In this document: piece by piece, positions 1-5,411 of the stretch | Layout of the letters: each line of letters begins with the position of its first letter | Position numbering within the stretch: position 1 is the first letter of the stretch | Position numbers and translations under genes: made by a program | NCBI GenBank assembly: GCA_017995695.1 | Contig: JAGOIJ010000092.1 | Location: forward strand, 1 to 6,628 | DNA: 6,628 bases | Direction of reading: 5' to 3' | DNA from: Candidatus Omnitrophota bacterium | GTDB taxonomy: Bacteria > Omnitrophota > Gorgyraeia > Gygaellales > Profunditerraquicolaceae | Notes under the pieces: generated by a model | Told to the model about the DNA's origin: nothing | What the model saw: only the letters and a program-made list of their open reading frames with translations | The model's database searches: none

Positions 1-773
1 AAAGCATACGATTCCAGGGCCCGGCAGGAGGTTGTGCCTACAGCAACAATGCGTTTCTTGGTTGCTTGAGCCTTGTGAATCTCTTGCTCTGCAATCTTGC
101 TAATCTCAAAATACTCCTCATCCATGATGTGCTCAACAATATTCTCGGCCTTAACCGGCTTAAACGTGGCATACCCCACATGCAAAGTCACATACACCAT
201 AGCCGCCCCTTTAGATTGAATTGCCTTAAGCAAACCTTCAGTAAAATGCAACCCAGCTGTTGGAGAAGCAACGGCTCCCTCGTGTTTTGCATATACCGTC
301 TGGTACTCTTTGGCATCTTCAGCAGTAACCTGGCGTTTGATATACGGCGGAAGCGGAACAACGCCATTGCTATAAATAGTTTCTAAATCCTTTGCAGAAA
401 AAGTAACTTCCTTTTTGCCGGTTACCATACCCTGCAACCGCTTGTCATCAAAGAGGATTGTTTCCTGTGGTTTAAGTCGCGCCGGACGCAATAATGCCTC
501 AAACGTTAAACCATCTTTGCGGCGCAGAAGTAAAATTTCAACTTTGCCGCCTGTGGCGCGCCGACCCAAGAGACGCGCTGGCAAGACCTTGGTATCATTA
601 AGCACCAAAACATCATCGCTATCAAGATAGTCAATTATATCCTTAAATGCGCGATGTTCAATGGATTCTTTCTTACGGTCAACCACGAGCAATCGAGCGC
701 TATCTCTTTCTTTTAAGGGATATTGCGCAATTAATTCACCGGGCAAATGATAATCAAAATCGGAAAGCTTCAT
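1..773 (-). CDS. queA: S-adenosylmethionine:tRNA ribosyltransferase-isomerase QueA, 3' end beyond left edge
   Basis: QueA transfers and isomerises the ribosyl group of S-adenosylmethionine onto preQ1 at the wobble base of tRNA, giving epoxyqueuosine, in the cytoplasm. I translated the minus strand from the ATG at 771-773 and found 257 codons with no stop or frameshift before the window ends. Family landmarks appear in order: LNDTKVLPARL at residues 58-68, PLPPYIKR at 140-147, GAVASPTAGLHF at 166-177, LHVGYATFKPV at 197-207, EHIMDEEYFEIS at 214-225 and VAVGTTSCRALES at 243-255. QueA is usually about 340 residues, so roughly 80 C-terminal residues lie off the left edge. The ATG follows the spoIID stop by 11 nt without a clear Shine-Dalgarno, which suggests translational coupling. 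queH, which acts on QueA's product, is in the same gene string. Identity is seen directly in the motifs; the reaction is family knowledge. Confidence 0.96.
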   Translation of the reverse strand, partial: MKLSDFDYHLPGELIAQYPLKERDSARLLVVDRKKESIEHRAFKDIIDYLDSDDVLVLNDTKVLPARLLGRRATGGKVEILLLRRKDGLTFEALLRPARLKPQETILFDDKRLQGMVTGKKEVTFSAKDLETIYSNGVVPLPPYIKRQVTAEDAKEYQTVYAKHEGAVASPTAGLHFTEGLLKAIQSKGAAMVYVTLHVGYATFKPVKAENIVEHIMDEEYFEISKIAEQEIHKAQATKKRIVAVGTTSCRALESYA

Positions 774-784
774 GTTTTTTATTG

Positions 785-1777
785 TTAGCTATCAGTTTTG
801 GTTGTTAGTTGGGCAATATCGGCGCCGGGGTAATAGTGCTGCACAATATCTTTAAAGGTTCGGCCCTGTTTGGCCATAAAATAGGCGCCCCATTGGCACA
901 GGCCTACCCCATGCCCCCACCCCAACCCTTCCATTACAAACGCGCCGCCTTGCTTTGCTATCGTAAAATTGAGGCTACGTATCTTGTCCGGTCCGATTGC
1001 TTCCCGAAAATCTTTTCCCGCAATCGTCCGCTTGTGTTTACCTACTAAACTCAAATCAACAATCCTGCCTGAGGCGTCTTTACGTTCAATACGGATATCC
1101 GAAAGACTACCGGAAAATAATCCCTTGCGCTGCAAGATTTTTTCTGCCTCGCCAATCGCAATGCGATAATCCCAGCGCAACCGAGGGGACCCATAACAGA
1201 ATCCGCAACGCACCCCTCGTAACGGAGGAATTGATATATTCCACAACTGATGAGCGTCTTCGGTATGCCCGGCGCAGGTTGAATGAAAATAAGCGGGAAA
1301 CAGCGCTCCCTTATATTTCAAAACCAACCCACTGGTAGCATCGACTGCCTCATTGGTGCGATATCGTTCAGAAGCGGATCCACCGTACACCTGCGAATAA
1401 ACATCCGCAGTCACATCAAATAAGGCGTGTTTTCTTTCTTGCATCTGATATAACGCAAAAGTGCGGCAGACGATCGCCTGAGCTTCTATTGCCTCCTTAG
1501 GCCAGTAGTGCGAGGCCTCATGCAATAAAATCCCTTTTACATAATCTTCAAGCGGAACATGATTAATGAGCGTTACCCGGCCATTCTTTTTCTTTACTGC
1601 TCTAATCGTGCCCTTGTACTTATCTTGGAGCGATTTGATATAGGCGCTTTGCGGCGGCACATTATCAGCGACGCGCACGCGCACCATTGCTTGCGCAAAG
1701 GCTTGCGGCAACAAACAAAAAGACAACGCAACCACAGCGCCGCTTGCGAGCATGCGTTTTATTATCGACGGGACCAT
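785..1777 (-). CDS. SpoIID/LytB-domain protein, probable exported lytic transglycosylase
   Basis: This 330-residue protein belongs to the SpoIID/LytB family, whose characterised members cleave peptidoglycan glycan strands (in Bacillus subtilis SpoIID, at strands stripped of stem peptides). Residues 1-30 form a signal peptide: basic start IIKR, a hydrophobic core to about residue 24, then a likely cleavage after AFA. Family signatures follow: VPLEDYVKG at 74-82, LLHEASHYWP at 84-93 with Glu87 as the expected catalytic acid, AQAIVCRTFAL at 99-109, YFHSTCAGHTED at 163-174 and GWGHGVGLCQWGA at 286-298. Length and domain span look complete. The start at 1775-1777 overlaps the DUF2905 gene by 16 nt and has no obvious Shine-Dalgarno, so it is probably read by coupling; ATG at residue 9 is a possible alternative. 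Nothing else here suggests sporulation, so a general wall-remodelling role is more likely. The exact substrate is unknown. Confidence 0.92.
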   Translation of the reverse strand: MVPSIIKRMLASGAVVALSFCLLPQAFAQAMVRVRVADNVPPQSAYIKSLQDKYKGTIRAVKKKNGRVTLINHVPLEDYVKGILLHEASHYWPKEAIEAQAIVCRTFALYQMQERKHALFDVTADVYSQVYGGSASERYRTNEAVDATSGLVLKYKGALFPAYFHSTCAGHTEDAHQLWNISIPPLRGVRCGFCYGSPRLRWDYRIAIGEAEKILQRKGLFSGSLSDIRIERKDASGRIVDLSLVGKHKRTIAGKDFREAIGPDKIRSLNFTIAKQGGAFVMEGLGWGHGVGLCQWGAYFMAKQGRTFKDIVQHYYPGADIAQLTTKTDS

Positions 1778-1983
1778 AGCCAGAATAGTAAGGAAAGGAC
1801 CGCGCTTACGAGTACCGAAGTCGCAAGAGGGAAATAAAAGGTGAAATGCTCTCTTTTTATATAAATATCGCCTGGTAATTTCCCGAGAAAAGGAATTTTG
1901 TTAGCTAATAGCACCACCCCTCCCACGCAGATCAATACGACTCCCATAATAATCAACATCTTACCTATCCCGCCTGTTTCCAT
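1762..1983 (-). CDS. DUF2905 family small integral membrane protein
   Basis: A 73-residue protein with two predicted membrane segments, about residues 7-27 and 50-70, separated by a short loop containing LGKLPGDI at 33-40 and then the FTFYFPLATS motif at 47-56. These two motifs are the hallmark of the DUF2905 family, and the length is normal for it. No biochemical function is established; family members often sit beside ruvB, queA or spoIID genes, as here. The ATG at 1981-1983 has a good Shine-Dalgarno, AGAAGGGG at 1988-1995, about 4-6 nt away, so this is a firm start. The stop overlaps the first codons of the downstream spoIID-like gene by 16 nt, consistent with translational coupling and perhaps a shared envelope role, which is inference. 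Confidence 0.9.
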   Translation of the reverse strand: METGGIGKMLIIMGVVLICVGGVVLLANKIPFLGKLPGDIYIKREHFTFYFPLATSVLVSAVLSLLFWLWSRR

Positions 1984-1999
1984 ACTACCCCTTCTTTCT

Positions 2000-2040
2000 T
2001 ACTCAATACTCAATACTCAATACTTAATACTTAATACTTA
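2000..2040. repeat. Heptanucleotide tandem repeat, six units
   Basis: On the plus strand, six consecutive 7-bp units run from 2000 to 2040: three TACTCAA, two TACTTAA and a final truncated TACTTA. On the coding (minus) strand this reads as TAAGTAT units changing to TGAGTAT units. The array supplies the last Tyr codon and TAA stop of queH and fills the queH-DUF2905 gap up to the DUF2905 Shine-Dalgarno. The ordered switch from one variant to the other suggests expansion by slippage from two founder units. Because it lies at the very end of queH, copy-number change would mostly alter intergenic spacing. Confidence 0.93.
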
Positions 2041-2573
2041 TTTTTTATATTTCTTTCCTTCTCAGAATACGCACAACCGCAATACTTCTGGCAATAGATG
2101 CCTTTAGCATGCGCTTCATTATGCGCCTGCCGGAATCCCGGGCGAAAATCTTCATAATAAAACGCAATACCGGCCTCCTGGCCGACATCATGCCCAATCT
2201 TTTTAAGCGCCTCCTGATCCTGATACGGGCTTACCAGGAGCGTGGTTGAAAAATACTGCGCACCCTTGCTTTTAGCCTCTTGCGCAGTCTTAACAAGCCT
2301 CATCCTCCAGCACGCAAGGCAACGCTGCGGCTTTCCTACATCATGCTCAACCGCGCTTACAAATTCCTGCGGAACATACTCTGGCGCATCGAGTATAACG
2401 TTGGCTTCCTGCGCATATTTGACAACTTCCTGCCTACGGGCATGATATTCTCTTTGAGGATAGATGTTAGGATTATAGAAAAAAACATCGACATCAAAAT
2501 TGTTTCCGCGCAAAAGTTTCAGCGGATAAATCATGCACGGCGCGCAACAGGTATGAAGTAATAGCCTCATCAT
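2031..2573 (-). CDS. queH: Epoxyqueuosine reductase QueH
   Basis: QueH (formerly DUF208) reduces epoxyqueuosine to queuosine in tRNA and is the non-homologous alternative to the cobalamin-dependent QueG. The 180-residue product is of normal length. It shows the expected cysteine pattern: HTCCAPC at residues 7-13 (Cys9, Cys10, Cys13), RCLACW at 84-89 (Cys85, Cys88) and YCQKYCGCAYS at 160-170 (Cys161, Cys165, Cys167). These cysteines serve iron-sulfur cluster and metal binding in the family. YNPNIYPQREY at 33-43 is also typical. Two adjacent ATGs occur (2571-2573 and 2568-2570); the first overlaps the stop of the upstream gene as TAATG, a strong sign of translational coupling. The stop codon lies inside a heptanucleotide repeat. 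Together with queA downstream, this completes the end of queuosine synthesis in one operon. Confidence 0.95.
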   Translation of the reverse strand: MMRLLLHTCCAPCMIYPLKLLRGNNFDVDVFFYNPNIYPQREYHARRQEVVKYAQEANVILDAPEYVPQEFVSAVEHDVGKPQRCLACWRMRLVKTAQEAKSKGAQYFSTTLLVSPYQDQEALKKIGHDVGQEAGIAFYYEDFRPGFRQAHNEAHAKGIYCQKYCGCAYSEKERNIKNKY

Positions 2574-4003
2574 TAAACAATAATTAGATAAAATATACTT
2601 TGGAAAAAATAAAGTAACAGCAAGAAAATGAGCGAAAATAAAAGTACGAACAACAATCGATCTTTATAGTTGCGCGGATTGTTTTCTTTTATAGGGACTC
2701 TATTAATCTTTACACAAAAAGCAGCGACAATAACGCCGATAATAGAAAATAAATTCCACAAGCCGATTAACATAAACTTTATCTTCAAAGAGCGATCACC
2801 ACTGAATGTAAATATGCCCGCGAATAGGCTCGCCAAACATGAGCATAGCAAAAATAAAAAAAGGACCCACCAAGCATTTTTGTCATGTATTAAGAAATCG
2901 CAAACACTTACCTTAAATGGCGCACGTTGATTCATCCACACGTCATGTAATAAATTCTTCGCGGGCGCGGTTATTAGTATCCTCGTATAATTGATATTCT
3001 TTTGATTCTGTTTAACGCTAAGAAAAGCTAATAATGCAGGAGACAACCGCAATGTTTCTAAGTCTTGAGACTGACGATAACTTACAAAACTAACATTTTT
3101 TATTTCGGGGTATAATTCTGGGGTAACATGATTCACGACATAAATAGTCACGGGGATTATCGCATCACCATAAACTTTTGTAGACTTCAAAGGAAAATAA
3201 ATCTTCTTTGTTGGAAAAGTAATCAACACGCTAAGACTATTAAAATTCATCTCTTTGAAAGACTCTGCATCAAACTTTTCGGCATCAGATACCCACGATA
3301 CTGCAAACGAATAATCCTGGCCTATATACTCCTCTAAGATCGATTCAAAATCTAAAGGCACTTGTAAGTTCTTGCTTCTCACATAATCAAGAAAACTATC
3401 CTTATTTTTCGTGGTAACAAGCTCGGTAGTTAAACCCATTTTTTCAACATGCTCATGGATCTCAAAACCTTCTTGTCCAGCTAACTCTCCACCCGAGCGC
3501 ATAAACGCTTCTTTAAGTCTTGATCTTTCATAAAATAACTCAAAAGGTAAAGTATAAATTTGTGATAATCGCATTAATTTTAGAGACTCGCTTACTACAT
3601 GTTGAGCGTGTTGCTCTACATTAAAACCTTCAAGCATAGGAAAATCTTTGATTATATCTATTGTGGTCTGCTCTGGCTTGGAGGGAATGGGAAAAATCCA
3701 TACAGCATTTCCTCCTTTCAGGCCATCGGTAAAAACTGACAAAAGCATCTTTTCAAAACCATTTTCGTAATTAATGGCGCATATCTGCCTATTCATTCTA
3801 TGGAGCAACCATTGCGAACTATCGTTATCATAGGTAAGAAGTCCCCCATCAGCGAAAGCAGTCTTTATAAAAACGAATAGAAAAGCTACAATAATCAAAA
3901 CGACCTGCACATAGGTGGGCCGCTTGATCACACGAGTAGCTAGAAACTGGCTCGCTCCTGTCTTATTTGCTACTTTCTCAAAAACATTATTTTTATTATC
4001 CAC
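2573..4003 (-). CDS. Unrecognised secreted or membrane-anchored protein, weakly DUF2330-like
   Basis: I do not firmly recognise this 476-residue protein. After a basic stretch ending IKRPTY comes a hydrophobic segment at about 32-50 ending in AFADGG, which looks like a signal peptidase I site (AFA|DGG). An extracytoplasmic region of about 320 residues follows, then three hydrophobic helices at about 377-401, 409-432 and 449-475. The early mature part (NYENGFEKMLLSV at 78-90, GGNAVWIFPIPSKPE at 97-111) recalls DUF2330 proteins, where a self-described beta-rich region carries a WxxPxPxxP-like motif; this is from memory and tentative. I chose the GTG at 4001-4003 because GAAAGGAG lies 6 nt upstream of it; an in-frame TTG at 4105 would add 34 residues, and an ATG at 4051 would add 16, without such a site. 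The gene is visibly more AT-rich than ruvB, and its stop shares a base with the queH start. Confidence 0.8.
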   Translation of the reverse strand: MDNKNNVFEKVANKTGASQFLATRVIKRPTYVQVVLIIVAFLFVFIKTAFADGGLLTYDNDSSQWLLHRMNRQICAINYENGFEKMLLSVFTDGLKGGNAVWIFPIPSKPEQTTIDIIKDFPMLEGFNVEQHAQHVVSESLKLMRLSQIYTLPFELFYERSRLKEAFMRSGGELAGQEGFEIHEHVEKMGLTTELVTTKNKDSFLDYVRSKNLQVPLDFESILEEYIGQDYSFAVSWVSDAEKFDAESFKEMNFNSLSVLITFPTKKIYFPLKSTKVYGDAIIPVTIYVVNHVTPELYPEIKNVSFVSYRQSQDLETLRLSPALLAFLSVKQNQKNINYTRILITAPAKNLLHDVWMNQRAPFKVSVCDFLIHDKNAWWVLFLFLLCSCLASLFAGIFTFSGDRSLKIKFMLIGLWNLFSIIGVIVAAFCVKINRVPIKENNPRNYKDRLLFVLLFSLIFLLLLYFFQSIFYLIIV

Positions 4004-4009
4004 CCCACT

Positions 4010-4017
4010 CTCCTTTC
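4010..4017 (-). promoter_or_regulatory. Strong Shine-Dalgarno that sets the GTG start of the unknown membrane protein
   Basis: Read on the minus strand, GAAAGGAG is followed by a 6-nt spacer (AGTGGG, 4004-4009) and a GTG codon at 4001-4003. This is the best ribosome binding site in the window. It argues that the longer reading starting from TTG at 4103-4105 is not the protein start. From the GTG the n-region of the signal sequence is still long (about 30 residues); a second GTG at 3929-3931 would give a conventional signal peptide but lacks a Shine-Dalgarno at a proper distance. Confidence 0.75.
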
Positions 4018-4181
4018 GATTGTAGTAGCCTACTTCGAAGGAAAAATCCATTTTCTTTAAACCTGCAGCAATGGAAGAAATGTACTTAACCCCCAATCTA
4101 CTCAAGAAATGACCGCTTATAATTCATTTGTATGTCCTTTGCGGTGACTTGGACTATTCATTTCAAAAACCTATAAATAAA

Positions 4182-4308
4182 CCAGGTGGTTTGGTGTGTG
4201 GGTGGCTGCCAAGACGAAGCCCTCACCCGCGCGGACTCCGCCAAAGGCGGGGAGCACGGGTGAGGTGGATTGGAAGACAGGACCCACCACATAGCAGAAA
4301 ACCACCGG
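4182..4308. repeat. Long imperfect palindrome (nested inverted repeat), MITE- or REP-like
   Basis: The two halves pair in a collinear series: CC 4182-4183 with GG 4307-4308; GGTGGTTT 4185-4192 with AAACCACC 4299-4306; GTGGGT 4198-4203 with ACCCAC 4282-4287; CTG 4206-4208 with CAG 4278-4280; CCAA 4209-4212 with TTGG 4270-4273; CCTCACCCG 4221-4229 with CGGGTGAGG 4257-4265; and CCGCC 4238-4242 with GGCGG 4246-4250 around an AAA loop. The whole therefore folds as one long interrupted hairpin. It begins 2 nt after the ruvB stop codon and is much richer in GC than the sequence on its other side. It encodes no protein I can support. A short non-autonomous mobile element, a REP-like repeat or an mRNA-stabilising structure are all possible. 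The pairing is seen; the role is inference. Confidence 0.8.
4221..4265. other. Strong GC-rich stem-loop at the core of the palindrome
   Basis: A 9-bp perfect outer stem (4221-4229 with 4257-4265) encloses a 5-bp inner stem CCGCC/GGCGG (4238-4242 with 4246-4250) with an AAA loop, and extra CTC/GAG pairing is possible. On the minus-strand transcript it lies about 45 nt past the ruvB stop. It is not followed by a run of U residues, so it does not look like an intrinsic terminator; a pausing, attenuation or 3'-end-protecting structure for ruvB mRNA is possible. Confidence 0.75.
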
Positions 4309-4310
4309 CT

Positions 4311-5411
4311 TCATTTCTCAAACAACTCTTCTTGCTTCTCTTTGGTATATTGCAATCCGAAATGATCAAAGGTAAGCTTTGTTGCCACGCGGCCTCGGGA
4401 AGTGCGCTTTAAAAATCCTGCCTTTAACAGATACGGCTCAACTGTATCCACCACCGTATCCACTTCTTCATTCAAGCTTGCGGCCACGGACTCAATGCCA
4501 ACCGGACCGCCGGCATAGGTCTCAAGTATCACCTTGAGCACCTTGCGGTCTAATTCATCGAGCCCGGCCTTATCAATCCTCAAATCATCCAAGGCCTTGG
4601 TTGCCGTCTCAAGCGTAATGGCCTTGGCCTTGGCAACCTGGGCATAGTCACGGATGCGCCGCAATAAACGATTGGCGATGCGCGGGGTGCCGCGGGCGCG
4701 CCGGCCGATTTCCTCCGCAGCTTCGATGTCAACCTCAATCATGAGCTTCTTTGCCGAATGAATAATAATCTTGGCTAAATCTTCCACCCGGTAAAAATCA
4801 AGATTGTAAAAAATACCAAACCTGCTGCGTAGCGGCGCAGCCAGCAAGCCCGAGCGCGTGGTTGCGCCAACCAAGGTAAACGGCTTAAGGTTAAATTTTA
4901 TGGTCTTGGCATACGGCCCTTTATCAATCACAAAATCAATCTGAAAACTTTCCATTGCCGGATACAAAAATTCCTCAACCACCTTTGAAAGCCGATGGAT
5001 CTCGTCAATAAAAAGGATATCCCCTTTATCAAGATTAGTCAGGATGCCGATCAAATCTCCGGCGCGCTCGATAGCAGGGCCTGAGGTCGCCGTAATCTTT
5101 GCATTCATCTCATGCGCCACAATATGCGCAAGCGATGTCTTGCCAAGCCCCGGGGGGCCTGAAAGCAACAAATGCTCAAGCGGCTCTTTGCGCTGCTTGG
5201 CAGCAGTCAAACAAACTTTCAGATTATCAATAATATCCTTCTGGCCGATGAAATCACTAAACTTCTTTGGCCGTAAGGATAAATTTAAAACCACATCCTC
5301 TTCTGACTCTACGCCATTACCGACTAACGAGACGTCGCGCGCAGCCCCGCCCTGCAAGAAAACCTGCCGGTCAGCGCTGTCAGAGTCACGCTTAGTTATT
5401 TTCTGCCTCAT
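4311..5411 (-). CDS. ruvB: Holliday junction branch migration ATP-dependent helicase RuvB
   Basis: RuvB is the hexameric AAA+ motor that, with RuvA, drives branch migration of Holliday junctions in recombination repair. With the ATG at 5409-5411 the product is 366 residues. It shows LRPKKFSDFIGQ at 47-57, Walker A GPPGLGKT at 85-92, Walker B ILFIDEIHR at 132-140, sensor 1 VGATTR at 181-186, the arginine-finger region APLRSRFG at 192-199, sensor 2 GTPRIANRLLRR at 241-252, and the winged-helix end EPYLLKAGFLKRTSRGRVAT at 325-344. Family members are about 335-350 residues, so the N terminus is some 20-25 residues longer than usual. Another ATG at 5421-5423 is possible; neither has a clean Shine-Dalgarno, so coupling to scpA, whose stop lies 20 nt inside, is likely. 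Neither ruvA nor ruvC is adjacent. The stop is followed at once by a large palindrome. Confidence 0.96.
   Translation of the reverse strand: MRQKITKRDSDSADRQVFLQGGAARDVSLVGNGVESEEDVVLNLSLRPKKFSDFIGQKDIIDNLKVCLTAAKQRKEPLEHLLLSGPPGLGKTSLAHIVAHEMNAKITATSGPAIERAGDLIGILTNLDKGDILFIDEIHRLSKVVEEFLYPAMESFQIDFVIDKGPYAKTIKFNLKPFTLVGATTRSGLLAAPLRSRFGIFYNLDFYRVEDLAKIIIHSAKKLMIEVDIEAAEEIGRRARGTPRIANRLLRRIRDYAQVAKAKAITLETATKALDDLRIDKAGLDELDRKVLKVILETYAGGPVGIESVAASLNEEVDTVVDTVEPYLLKAGFLKRTSRGRVATKLTFDHFGLQYTKEKQEELFEK

Larger units (their letters stand above)
4004..4310. other. Intergenic region between ruvB and the unknown membrane protein gene
   Basis: This is the only long non-coding stretch. From the ruvB side it holds a folded palindrome (4182-4308), then an AT-rich leader of about 180 nt down to the Shine-Dalgarno at 4010-4017. 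An in-frame extension of the downstream gene runs through 4004-4105 but lacks family-like content. I could find only weak promoter-like hexamers, such as TATAAG on the minus strand near 4118-4123 without a matching -35 element, so I do not call a promoter. No tRNA, riboswitch or terminator with a U-tract is evident. Confidence 0.7.

Noticed and set aside
66..630. Plus-strand open frames opposite queA
   Set aside because: The minus strand here encodes an uninterrupted, motif-complete QueA; the plus-strand frames are its shadows.
2000..2040. CRISPR or iteron-like array
   Set aside because: Units are 7 bp and directly abutting with no spacers, and no replication or cas gene is nearby; it is a simple tandem repeat.
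4004..4105. 34-residue N-terminal extension of the unknown membrane protein from a TTG start
   Set aside because: The TTG has no ribosome site, and a strong Shine-Dalgarno lies just before the internal GTG at 4001-4003.
4221..4265. Intrinsic terminator after ruvB
   Set aside because: The stem is strong, but on the transcribed strand it is followed by GC-containing mixed sequence with no run of U.
4182..4308. Integron attC site
   Set aside because: Size and imperfect symmetry fit, but the required RYYYAAC and GTTRRRY core sites at the ends are not present, and no cassette array or integrase is seen.
4128..4412. A plus-strand open frame of 94 codons through the palindrome into ruvB
   Set aside because: Its product is Arg/Pro-rich because it reads the GC-rich hairpin, it overlaps ruvB antisense, and no ribosome site is evident.
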